Shown here in pieces: positions 1 through 5,706 of a stretch of DNA of 7,705 bases. The stretch comes from Thermaceae bacterium (GTDB lineage: Bacteria; Deinococcota; Deinococci; Deinococcales; Marinithermaceae), in assembly GCA_015490435.1 (NCBI GenBank), contig WFXV01000048.1, forward strand, positions 1-7,705, given 5' to 3'. A program made the translations under genes and the position numbers. The notes below the pieces were generated by a model. The model searched no databases. It was not told where the DNA came from and saw only the letters and a list, made by a program, of their open reading frames with translations. Within the stretch, counting starts at the first letter, position 1; the number at the start of each line of letters is the position of its first letter.

Positions 1-1
1 C

Positions 2-430
2 GCGCGCTACCCCGCCCCCCTCGCCCGGAAGGCGCGCCCCTGGCGGCTTTTCGCCCTTTACCTCGAGGGCCGGGGCGGGCCCGTACTGGAAAGGCGAAGC
101 GAGCCGCCCTGGCGGGGGCTTTTCAGCCCGCCCCTCGACGAGGACCCAAAGCGCCTCCTCCGCCGCTTTGGGCTGGCCAAGGCCCGGATCCTCGGCACCC
201 TCCGCTTTGCCTTGACCCACCGGAAGATCGTGGCCATCCTGCTCCACGCCCGGGGAGCCTGGCCCGGCACCGACCCAAGGCGCGTGCCCCTAAGCGCCTT
301 CGCCCGAAGGGTGCTCGAGCTCGCCGAGAAGCAGCTCGCCGAGCCGGGCGCCGGCGAGGCTCTCCTCGCGGTAGCTCCGCCCGCCGAGAGTGCAGGCGCC
401 GACGGCGTAGAGCCCCTCGAGCCGAAATAG
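2..430 (+). CDS. mutY: MutY C-terminal part (A/G-specific adenine glycosylase), 5' end outside window
   Basis: Base-excision repair enzyme that removes adenine opposite 8-oxoguanine. Only the last 142 codons are visible, in the frame open from base 2; the catalytic HhH-GPD core and any Fe-S cluster lie upstream. The visible part looks like the MutY C-terminal 8-oxoG-recognition domain, which has a Nudix fold: RYPAPLARKARPWRLF at the start (the family's 'YP.K' entry), a variant of its 'RRP..G.W.GLW' strand (ERRSEPPWRGLF), then LTHRKIVAILLHARG, corresponding to the family's 'F(T/S)HR' strand, and a closing helix PLSAFARRVLELAEK. Family resemblance ends near base 335, but the frame stays open to TAG at 428-430 and runs antisense through the end of the minus-strand MnmG-like gene. 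From about base 360 third-position GC falls, so the last ~25-30 residues may be unconstrained tail. The identification rests on the C-terminal domain alone. Confidence 0.75.
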   Translation, partial: ARYPAPLARKARPWRLFALYLEGRGGPVLERRSEPPWRGLFSPPLDEDPKRLLRRFGLAKARILGTLRFALTHRKIVAILLHARGAWPGTDPRRVPLSAFARRVLELAEKQLAEPGAGEALLAVAPPAESAGADGVEPLEPK

Positions 431-1012
431 GCGGAAGCTTTCCGGGTCCCACTCGCCGTCCGCGAAGCGGTAAAACCGCACCCGGTAGCCGGGCGCCCCC
501 TTGTAGGGCGCGGCCCGCTGCTCCGCCGGCACGAAGGCGAACCCCCGCTGCTTCAAGTCCTCGAAAAGGTCGTCGTAGGCGGCTTCCCCGAGCCGTCCCG
601 CGGGCTCCTCGATCTGGCCCACGGAAAGCCGGGCCCCGAGGAAGGTCCCCACCGCCAGCACCACCCGGGGGGCGCGGTAGGAGGGCCCCTCCCAGGTCCG
701 AACCCCGACCACCCGGCCGTCCTCCACCCAAAGGGCGGTGGCGGTGGCCTGCAAGAGGTGGAGCCGGGGCCGCTCGGCCTCGAGCCTCCACTTGGCCCGG
801 GCGTGGAGCAAGAAGGGCGGCAGGCCCTCCTCGTAGACCTCGGCAAAGAGCGTCCCCTCGGCGGGGGGGTCGGTCACCGGGGTCACCGGCAGAAAGAGTG
901 AGTCCAGGCTCTGGGTGAGGAGCAGCACCCGCCGCCCGGACCGGGCCAGCCGGTAGGCGACCTCGCTGCCGGCGAAGCCGGCCCCCACCACCAGAACCTC
1001 GAACCCTTCCAC
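290..1012 (-). CDS. Short MnmG/GidA-related FAD-dependent oxidoreductase (240 aa)
   Basis: A predicted soluble flavoprotein of unknown reaction. The N-terminus has a Rossmann FAD motif, VVGAGFAGSE with glycines G10, G12 and G15, followed by GRRVLLLT as in MnmG (tRNA uridine modification) proteins. Residues 100-132 (RVVGVRTW, then VVLAVGTFLGARLSVG) match the MnmG strand usually read as 'GV.t..G..y.a..VVLtTGTFL.G.i.iG'. Residues 198-225 (LEGLYAVGACTLGGRSYREE) match the C-terminal FAD-contact motif. At 240 aa it lacks most of MnmG's insertion and the whole C-terminal tRNA/MnmE-binding region, so I do not call it MnmG or TrmFO. From memory, a GidA-related protein of about this size from Thermus thermophilus has a solved structure, which fits. 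The start is GTG at 1012-1010, ten bases after the stop of the 153-aa gene, so co-transcription is likely. The 3' end overlaps mutY by 141 bp. Confidence 0.82.
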   Translation of the reverse strand: MEGFEVLVVGAGFAGSEVAYRLARSGRRVLLLTQSLDSLFLPVTPVTDPPAEGTLFAEVYEEGLPPFLLHARAKWRLEAERPRLHLLQATATALWVEDGRVVGVRTWEGPSYRAPRVVLAVGTFLGARLSVGQIEEPAGRLGEAAYDDLFEDLKQRGFAFVPAEQRAAPYKGAPGYRVRFYRFADGEWDPESFRLFRLEGLYAVGACTLGGRSYREESLAGARLGELLLGELEHPSGEGA

Positions 1013-1022
1013 CCTGGCGATT

Positions 1023-1484
1023 TTACTCGCGCACCGGGCCGAGCACCGGCAACCCCGCCGCGAGCCGGAAGTAAAGGAACTCCCGCCCGGTGAAGAAAAG
1101 CCCCCAGCGCTCCCGCCCGGCCCGGAGGAGGAGGCTATAGGGCGGGCGGAGGAGCGGCTCGCCCTCGGGCTCGGGCACGTTGGTGTAGTAACGCCGCTCG
1201 TCGTAGACGACGAGGATCTCGCCGCCCTCCTCGGCCCGGGCGAGCGCCTCCCAGACCACCCTCCGGGCCTCCCGCTCGCCCACTACCTCGGCCACCGCCG
1301 GCCCCAGCCGGGCGTAGACGCCGGAAAGCGGGGCCTTGAACTCGCAGAGCACCCCGGCGGGGGCGTGGCGGAGGCGGGCCACCGGGTTCTCGTAGACCTG
1401 CCCGGCGATGGCCTCGCGCGCGAGCTCGAGCGCGAGCGCGAGCCGGGGCGGGACCTCGGGCGAAAAGAGCGCGAGCTCAAGCAC
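1023..1484 (-). CDS. Unrecognised 153-aa protein between menG and the MnmG-like gene
   Basis: I do not recognise the family. It has no signal peptide and no transmembrane stretch, so it is probably cytosolic. Visible features are an acidic/hydrophobic N-terminal helix (LALALELAREAIAG), a single cysteine in GVLCEFKAPLSGVYARLG, a helical middle (EREARRVVWEALARAEEGG), a strand then aromatic turn (EILVVYDERRYYTNV), and a C-terminal part rich in strand-like hydrophobics (PPYSLLLRAG, RWGLFFTGREFLYFRL). GC-rich third positions in this frame and tight packing support a real gene. It starts with GTG at 1484-1482, overlapping the last 8 bases of menG, so translation is probably coupled; AGGGG at 1495-1491 sits six bases before the start. 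It ends with TAA ten bases before the MnmG-like gene. The neighbours give no clear functional hint beyond a shared transcript. Confidence 0.72.
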   Translation of the reverse strand: MLELALFSPEVPPRLALALELAREAIAGQVYENPVARLRHAPAGVLCEFKAPLSGVYARLGPAVAEVVGEREARRVVWEALARAEEGGEILVVYDERRYYTNVPEPEGEPLLRPPYSLLLRAGRERWGLFFTGREFLYFRLAAGLPVLGPVRE

Positions 1485-2181
1485 CCTTATCCCCTATAAA
1501 GAGCCCGGCGAGCCCCCCCGTCAAGAGCCGGACCTCGGGGGTAAAACCCGCCGCCTTCATCATCTCGGCCATCCGCTCGGGCTCGGGGAAGCGCTCCACC
1601 GACTCGGGGAGGTAGCGGTAGGCCTGGGGCTTGCCCGAGAGCAGCCCCCCGATCGCCGGCAGCACCCGGTGGTAGTAAAACCGCACCAGCCGCCCAAACG
1701 CCCGCTTCGGCGGCGGGGGAAACTCGAGGATCACCGCCCGCCCGTCGGGGGCGAGGACCCGGTGAAACTCCCGGAGGCCGGCCTCGTAGTCGGCGAAGTT
1801 GCGAAACCCGAAGGCCACCGTCAGCACGTCGAAGCTGCCGTCGGGAAAGGGCATCGCGAGCGCGTCGCCCTCGACCAGGGTAAGCTCCACCCCGGCCCGC
1901 GCCGCCTTCTTCCGCGCCCGCCGGAGCATCTGGGGGGCGAAGTCGAGCCCCACCACCTCGGCCTCGGGGCAAATCCGCTTTAGAAGGATCGCCAGATCCC
2001 CGGTGCCGGTGGCCACGTCCAAGATCCGCCGCGGCCCCTTGGCGAGGGCGGCCTCGGCGGCGGCCTTGCGCCAGCGGCAGTCGACGCCGAAGGAGAGCAG
2101 GTGGTTCAAAAGGTCGTAGCGGGGCGCGATCTCGTCGAACATTTCGCGTACCTGGCGGGGATTCCGGCAGTTCGGGTCCAC
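1477..2181 (-). CDS. menG: Demethylmenaquinone methyltransferase MenG/UbiE
   Basis: A SAM-dependent class I methyltransferase that methylates demethylmenaquinone, the last step of menaquinone synthesis; it acts at the membrane surface. At 234 aa it has the family's usual length. Family marks are MFDEIAPRYDLLNHLLSFG (residues 14-32), SAM motif I ILDVATGTGDLA (53-64), acidic loop VVGLD (76-80), EGDALAMPFPDGSFDVLTV (104-122), the diagnostic FGFRNF (124-129), VILEF (150-154), and AYRYLPESVERFP (187-199). The usual 'LEFSxP' is LEFPPPPKR here, a small deviation. The start is GTG at 2181-2179, right for the family N-terminus. There is no ribosome-binding site, but a TAAGAT box ends six bases before it, so the mRNA is probably leaderless. 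It heads the minus-strand unit and is divergent from the permease operon. No other menaquinone genes are in the window. UbiE and MenG are one family; menG is chosen because Thermales make menaquinone. Confidence 0.95.
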   Translation of the reverse strand: MDPNCRNPRQVREMFDEIAPRYDLLNHLLSFGVDCRWRKAAAEAALAKGPRRILDVATGTGDLAILLKRICPEAEVVGLDFAPQMLRRARKKAARAGVELTLVEGDALAMPFPDGSFDVLTVAFGFRNFADYEAGLREFHRVLAPDGRAVILEFPPPPKRAFGRLVRFYYHRVLPAIGGLLSGKPQAYRYLPESVERFPEPERMAEMMKAAGFTPEVRLLTGGLAGLFIGDKGA

Positions 2182-2187
2182 GGGCGC

Positions 2188-2193
2188 ATCTTA
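2188..2193 (-). promoter_or_regulatory. Putative -10 box of the menG transcription unit (leaderless)
   Basis: On the minus strand TAAGAT (TAnnnT) lies six bases before the menG GTG, with no purine-rich ribosome-binding site between. Transcription from this box would begin at or within a few bases of the start codon, the arrangement of leaderless Deinococcota genes. A -35 at 16-18 bp spacing is poor: around 2211-2217 the minus strand reads GTTATTT. The call is inferred from sequence only. Confidence 0.55.
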
Positions 2194-2208
2194 CGGCGGG
2201 AACTGGCG

Positions 2209-2214
2209 TAAAAT
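2209..2214 (+). promoter_or_regulatory. Putative -10 box of the permease-acuBC transcription unit (leaderless)
   Basis: TAAAAT, five of six bases of TATAAT, lies eight bases before the GTG at 2223. The spacer is AACCCCCC, which holds no ribosome-binding site, so the transcript probably starts at or next to the start codon. It is the most AT-rich spot of the gap. No good TTGACA-like -35 is seen at 16-18 bp; that position is taken up by the opposing menG -10 box. Confidence 0.6.
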
Positions 2215-2222
2215 AACCCCCC

Positions 2223-4076
2223 GTGAGCCGCGCCCTTGTCCCCCTGGTAAGCCTGTTCTTCGCCCTTCTCGCGGCGGTGAGCCCCTGGTTCGTGATCAAG
2301 CGCGCCTTCGGCGGCAAGGGGGTGCTCCTCGCCCCCTTCGGCTTGGTCAACCCCGGGGGCACCCGCGTCCCCGAGTTCGACCTGGCCTGGGTCCCGCTGG
2401 CGTTTTGGGTCTGGGTGGCGCTGGCTGCCCTCGCGAGCCTCGCTTACCTCTTCCTAAAGGGCCGGGCCCGGGTCCAGGCGCTCTACGTGCTCGGGGGGCT
2501 TGGGCTTTTGTTTTTTGCGCTCGAAGCCTTTCTCTTTTACCGCCAGGTGGCCGAGATCAACGCCGCTGCTCTCGAGGCCGGCGCCCGCCGGCCGCCCCTC
2601 AAGCGCTACTCGCTCTCCTTGGGGCTCTACCTCCAGTTCTTCTACGCCCTTTTCCTCTTGGTCCTCGCGCGGATGCACACCCCCGGCGGGGCCGGGCTCT
2701 TGGTCCGCTACCGCGGGGTGGTGGTGCCGGCGGTAAGCCTCCTGCTCGCGATGGTGGCGGGGGGCGTCTTGGTCTGGCTGCTCCGGCCGATCCCCGGGCT
2801 CCGGGAGCCGCTTTCCACCTACGGCTACCTGGTGGCCAAGCTCGACCTCGTCACCTACACCTTCCAGCTCCTCTTCGGCCCGGTGCTCACCCTCCCCGGT
2901 CTCTTCCAGTCGGCGCTGATCGCGACGCCCCTGATCTTCACCGGGCTCAGCGTGGCCTTCGGCTTCAAGGCGGGGCTTTTCAACATCGGCGCCCCGGGGC
3001 AGCTGATCATGGGCGCGGTCTTCGCCATGTTCGCCGGGCTCTACCTCCCCGGGCCCAAGCTCCTGGTGCTACCGGCGGCGATCGCCGCCGCGGCTTTGGG
3101 CGGGGCCTTCTGGGGCGCGATCCCGGGCTGGCTCAAGGCCCGCTTTGGGGCCCACGAGGTGATCAACACGATCATGATGAACTACGTCGCCCTTTCGGTG
3201 ATGCTGCTTCTTCTCTCGAAGAACGAGTGGTCGTTCTTCGGGCACGTGGTCCACTTCCCCTTCAAGGCCCCGGGCTACGAGCCGAAAAGCCTCGAGATCA
3301 GCGAGGCCGCCCGGATCCCGCTATTTTTGAACCTGCTCGGCTTCAAAGGGGCGGGCCCCGGGGAGCTCTCGCTCGCGTTGCCGCTCGCGCTCTTGCTCCT
3401 CCTCCTCGGCTACTACCTCTTCTTCCGGAAGCTCGAGCTCGGCCCCCGCGTCCTCGCCTCGCTGGCGGCGGCGGTGGCCGGCTACCTGGTGGGCGGGCTG
3501 CTCCCCGGAATCCCCGCCCAGGTGGGCGCCGACCTCGCCTCGGTGCGGCTGAATGGCGCCTTCTTGATCGCGCTCTTTTCGGTCGCCTTCTACAACTTCT
3601 ACATGTGGCGCACCAAGCACGGCTTCGAGCTCCGCGCGGTGGGGCTCGCCCCCAAGGCGGCGGAGTACGCCGGGGTCAAGATCACCCAAAAGCTCGTCCT
3701 CACCATGGCGATCGCCGGGGCGCTGGCGGGGCTCGCCGCCACCCACTACGTGCTCGGCGGCGGCATCGACGAGTACCGCTTCAAGCAGTCGATTCCCTAC
3801 AACGTCGGCTTCGACGGCATCGCCGTGGCCCTGATGGGGCAGAACACCCCGATCGGGGTCACGCTCGCCGCCGGGCTCTTTGGCGTGCTCCTCACCGGCG
3901 GGCTGCAGCTCAACCTGCAGCTCGGGATCAGCCGCGAGCTCGTCCTGGTGCTCGAGGCTTTGATCGTGCTCTTCATCGCCGCCGGCGGCTTCCTGCCCCG
4001 CTACTTCACCGACCCTCTGCTCGCCGCCGAGTTCCTAAAACGCCTTGCCCCCGAGCGGGAAAAGGAGGTGGCCTAG
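2223..4076 (+). CDS. ABC transporter permease, nucleoside/BMP type (YufP/NupP-like), unusually long (617 aa)
   Basis: An inner-membrane channel subunit of a BPD_transp_2-family importer, the group that works with BMP-type lipoproteins (nucleosides in B. subtilis and Streptococcus). The core begins near residue 160. Diagnostic blocks are ATPLIFTGLSVAFGFKAGLFNIGAPGQLIMG (234-263), AHEVINTIMMNYVALSV (310-326), the EAA-like loop WRTKHGFELRAVGLAPKAAEYAGV (462-485), and GFDGIAVALMGQNTPIGV (529-546). Relatives are about 350 aa. The excess is an N-terminal segment of ~150 residues with about four membrane helices (roughly 5-25, 55-78, 86-106, 131-150) and a ~60-residue hydrophobic insert (about 380-440) between the core's halves. 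The GTG at 2223 is chosen because the TAAAAT box sits directly before it and the frame stays coding in codon use from there. Stop TAG abuts the next permease's ATG. No ATPase or lipoprotein gene adjoins. The substrate is uncertain; motifs disfavour LivH/LivM or sugar permeases. Confidence 0.92.
   Translation: MSRALVPLVSLFFALLAAVSPWFVIKRAFGGKGVLLAPFGLVNPGGTRVPEFDLAWVPLAFWVWVALAALASLAYLFLKGRARVQALYVLGGLGLLFFALEAFLFYRQVAEINAAALEAGARRPPLKRYSLSLGLYLQFFYALFLLVLARMHTPGGAGLLVRYRGVVVPAVSLLLAMVAGGVLVWLLRPIPGLREPLSTYGYLVAKLDLVTYTFQLLFGPVLTLPGLFQSALIATPLIFTGLSVAFGFKAGLFNIGAPGQLIMGAVFAMFAGLYLPGPKLLVLPAAIAAAALGGAFWGAIPGWLKARFGAHEVINTIMMNYVALSVMLLLLSKNEWSFFGHVVHFPFKAPGYEPKSLEISEAARIPLFLNLLGFKGAGPGELSLALPLALLLLLLGYYLFFRKLELGPRVLASLAAAVAGYLVGGLLPGIPAQVGADLASVRLNGAFLIALFSVAFYNFYMWRTKHGFELRAVGLAPKAAEYAGVKITQKLVLTMAIAGALAGLAATHYVLGGGIDEYRFKQSIPYNVGFDGIAVALMGQNTPIGVTLAAGLFGVLLTGGLQLNLQLGISRELVLVLEALIVLFIAAGGFLPRYFTDPLLAAEFLKRLAPEREKEVA
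4064..4069 (+). promoter_or_regulatory. Strong Shine-Dalgarno site for the second permease
   Basis: GGAGGT within AAAGGAGGTG matches the 16S anti-SD perfectly and lies seven bases before ATG 4077. It sits in the last codons of the first permease. It is the only perfect SD seen at a gene start here and contrasts with the SD-less GTG starts at 2181 and 2223. Confidence 0.85.
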
Positions 4077-5057
4077 ATGGACATCCTCTCCACCGCCTTC
4101 CTGGTTGCCCTCGTCGCCGGCGCCCTCCGGCAGACCACCCCGCTGCTCTTTACCGCCCTCGGCGGCATGTTCAACGAGCGCTCCGGCGTGGTCAACATCG
4201 CCCTCGAGGGGATCATCAACTTCGGCGCCCTGGCGGCGGCGGTGACGGTGCAGCTGCTCGAGGCCCCCTACCTGGCCCAGGACCCCAACGTCCGCATCTG
4301 GTGGATCCCCTGGGTGGGGGTGCTGGCGGCGATCGTCGCCGGGGTGATCACCGCCTGGATCCACGCGGTGGTCTCGATCCGCTACCGCGCCGACCAGATC
4401 GTCTCCGGCACCGCGATCAACATGCTCTCCTTCGGCCTGCCCTCGATCGTCCTGCTCTTCCTCTACCACAACACCACCGCCAGCAAGGAGGTGGTCCACC
4501 GCATCCTGCCGATCTCCTCCTACCTCCCCTTCCTGCAGGACTTCTTCGCCACCCCGCTCGGCCGGATCCTGGATCAAAGCCCCCTCGTCTACCTCGCCTT
4601 CGTGCTCGTCCCCGTCACCTACTTCGCCCTCTTCAAGACCCCCTGGGGGCTCCGGCTCCGCTCGGTGGGCGAGCACCCCGAGGCCGCCGATTCGCTCGGG
4701 ATCAACGTCTTCCTGATGCGCTACCAGGGGGTGTTGCTCTCCGGCGTGCTCGCCGGGATCGCCGGCGCCTACCTCTCGATCGACCAGATCAACCAGTTCA
4801 TCCGGATGATGGCCGCGGGCCGCGGCTTCATCGCCCTCGCGGCACTGATTTTCGGCAAGTGGCACCCCTTCGGCATCCTCGGGGCCACCCTGCTCTTCGG
4901 CTTCGCCGAGGCCTTCCGGATCCAGATCGAGGGGGCCGGGGTGCTGCCCTCGCCGATCCTGCAGGCCTTCCCCTACGTGCTCACCATGCTGGTGCTCGCC
5001 GGCTTCATCGGCCGCGCCCGGCCGCCGGCCGCGATCGGCAAGCCCTACGAGAAGTAG
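4077..5057 (+). CDS. ABC transporter permease, nucleoside/BMP type, second subunit (YufQ/NupQ-like, 326 aa)
   Basis: The partner permease of the preceding gene; the two would form the membrane heterodimer of the importer. Its length is normal for the family. Blocks seen are RQTTPLLFTALGGMFNERSG (18-37) running into VVNIALEGIINFGALAA (38-54), SIRYRADQIVSGTAINMLSFG (100-120), the cytoplasmic EAA-like loop TPWGLRLRSVGEHPEAADSLGI (188-209), and AGRGFIALAALIFGKWHPFG (247-266). Around 8 hydrophobic helices are visible. ATG follows the upstream TAG with no gap and has a perfect SD, so the two are co-expressed, probably near one-to-one. Stop TAG at 5055-5057 is 16 bases before acuB. The cytoplasmic ATPase (YufO-like) and BMP lipoprotein needed for transport are not in the window. 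Confidence 0.94.
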   Translation: MDILSTAFLVALVAGALRQTTPLLFTALGGMFNERSGVVNIALEGIINFGALAAAVTVQLLEAPYLAQDPNVRIWWIPWVGVLAAIVAGVITAWIHAVVSIRYRADQIVSGTAINMLSFGLPSIVLLFLYHNTTASKEVVHRILPISSYLPFLQDFFATPLGRILDQSPLVYLAFVLVPVTYFALFKTPWGLRLRSVGEHPEAADSLGINVFLMRYQGVLLSGVLAGIAGAYLSIDQINQFIRMMAAGRGFIALAALIFGKWHPFGILGATLLFGFAEAFRIQIEGAGVLPSPILQAFPYVLTMLVLAGFIGRARPPAAIGKPYEK

Positions 5058-5060
5058 CGG

Positions 5061-5066
5061 TAAGGT
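5061..5066 (+). promoter_or_regulatory. Possible internal -10 box before acuB
   Basis: TAAGGT (TAnnnT) lies seven bases before the acuB ATG in the 16-base gap after the second permease, the same distance as the two boxes at 2188-2214. No -35 is recognisable. The same stretch (AAGG at 5067-5070) could simply serve as a ribosome-binding site, so this is a weak call. Confidence 0.25.
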
Positions 5067-5073
5067 AAGGGCG

Positions 5074-5706
5074 ATGCTGGTCAAGGACGTGATGAAGCGG
5101 CCGGTGATCACCATCGGCCCGGAGGCGACCCTTCACGAAGCCCACCGGCTGATGTGGGAAAAGGGGATCCGCCACCTGCCGGTGGTGGACGCGCGGGGCG
5201 AGCTGGTGGGGATCCTCACCGACCGCGACATCCGGCTGGCCACCAGCAACCTGCGGGAAAACCCCCTGCCCTGCGACGCCAAGGTCTACGAGGTGATGAC
5301 CCGGCCGGTGCTCACCGCCGACCCCCTGGACCCGGTGGAGGACGCCGCCCGGCTGATGCGGGAGGAGAAGATCGGGTGCCTGCCGGTGCTCGAGGGCAAG
5401 GACCTAGTGGGCATCCTCACCGGGATCGACCTCCTCGACGCCCTGATCGTCCTCACCGGCGCCACCCGCCCGGCGGGGCGGATCGAGGTCCTCCTCCCCG
5501 ACCGCCCCGGGGAGCTCACCCGCCTCACCGCTTTCTTCGCCGAGAAGAAGATCAACATCCACTCGGTGCTCACCTACCCGGTGGCGGACGACCGGGTGAT
5601 GAACGTCCTCCGGGTGGAGACCCTCGAGGTCCGCCCCCTGGCCGAGGAGCTCCGCGCCCGGGGCTTCGAGGTGGTCTGGCCGCCAGAGAAACCATGGTCC
5701 CGGTAG
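5074..5706 (+). CDS. acuB: AcuB-like protein: tandem CBS domains plus ACT domain (210 aa)
   Basis: A small cytosolic sensor protein. CBS domain 1 covers about residues 1-57 (VKDVMKRPVITIGPEATLHEA, with GELVGILTDRDIR closing it). CBS domain 2 covers about 70-125 (VYEVMTRPVLTADPLDPVED, DLVGILTGIDLLDAL). A C-terminal ACT domain covers about 135-200 (RIEVLLPDRPGELTRLTAFF, INIHSVLTYP). CBS pairs usually bind adenosine nucleotides and ACT domains small metabolites, so a ligand-gated regulatory role is expected, but no ligand has been shown from sequence. Domain order, length (Bacillus AcuB is about 214 aa) and the directly following acuC support the name. The ATG at 5074 is right at the start of CBS1. 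The last 13 bases overlap acuC, implying translational coupling. No acuA or acsA is adjacent; AcuB's biochemical job is unsettled even in Bacillus. Confidence 0.88.
   Translation: MLVKDVMKRPVITIGPEATLHEAHRLMWEKGIRHLPVVDARGELVGILTDRDIRLATSNLRENPLPCDAKVYEVMTRPVLTADPLDPVEDAARLMREEKIGCLPVLEGKDLVGILTGIDLLDALIVLTGATRPAGRIEVLLPDRPGELTRLTAFFAEKKINIHSVLTYPVADDRVMNVLRVETLEVRPLAEELRARGFEVVWPPEKPWSR

Noticed and set aside
318..343. Direct repeat of AGCTCGCCGAG (318-328 and 333-343)
   Set aside because: The 15-base period is five codons and reflects repeated Leu-Gly-Glu-Leu in the MnmG-like protein plus codon bias; there are only two copies.
290..1012. Calling the MnmG-like gene trmFO or full mnmG
   Set aside because: TrmFO is about 440 aa and MnmG about 600 aa; at 240 aa with GTFLGARLSVG but no RNA-binding regions, neither name is supported.
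1487..2362. A 291-codon minus-strand frame overlapping menG and the intergenic promoter
   Set aside because: It is an out-of-frame shadow of menG that runs through the divergent promoter gap and into the first permease; composition is Arg/Pro/Gly-rich.
2223..5057. Branched-chain amino acid (LivH/LivM) or ribose-type permeases
   Set aside because: They belong to the same superfamily, but blocks such as FNIGAPGQ, EVINTIMMNY, FNERSGVVNIALEG and DQIVSGTAINM are those of the BMP/nucleoside subgroup.
2405..5068. An 887-codon plus-strand open frame across both permeases
   Set aside because: It is a +2 shadow of the permeases: Arg/Pro/Gly/His-rich with no domain, produced by high GC removing stop codons. 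The permease frame has clear family motifs.
4035..5114. A 359-codon minus-strand open frame opposite the second permease
   Set aside because: Its translation is dominated by Gly, Asp, Glu and His, as expected for the antisense of GC-rich membrane-protein codons; there is no motif or promoter.
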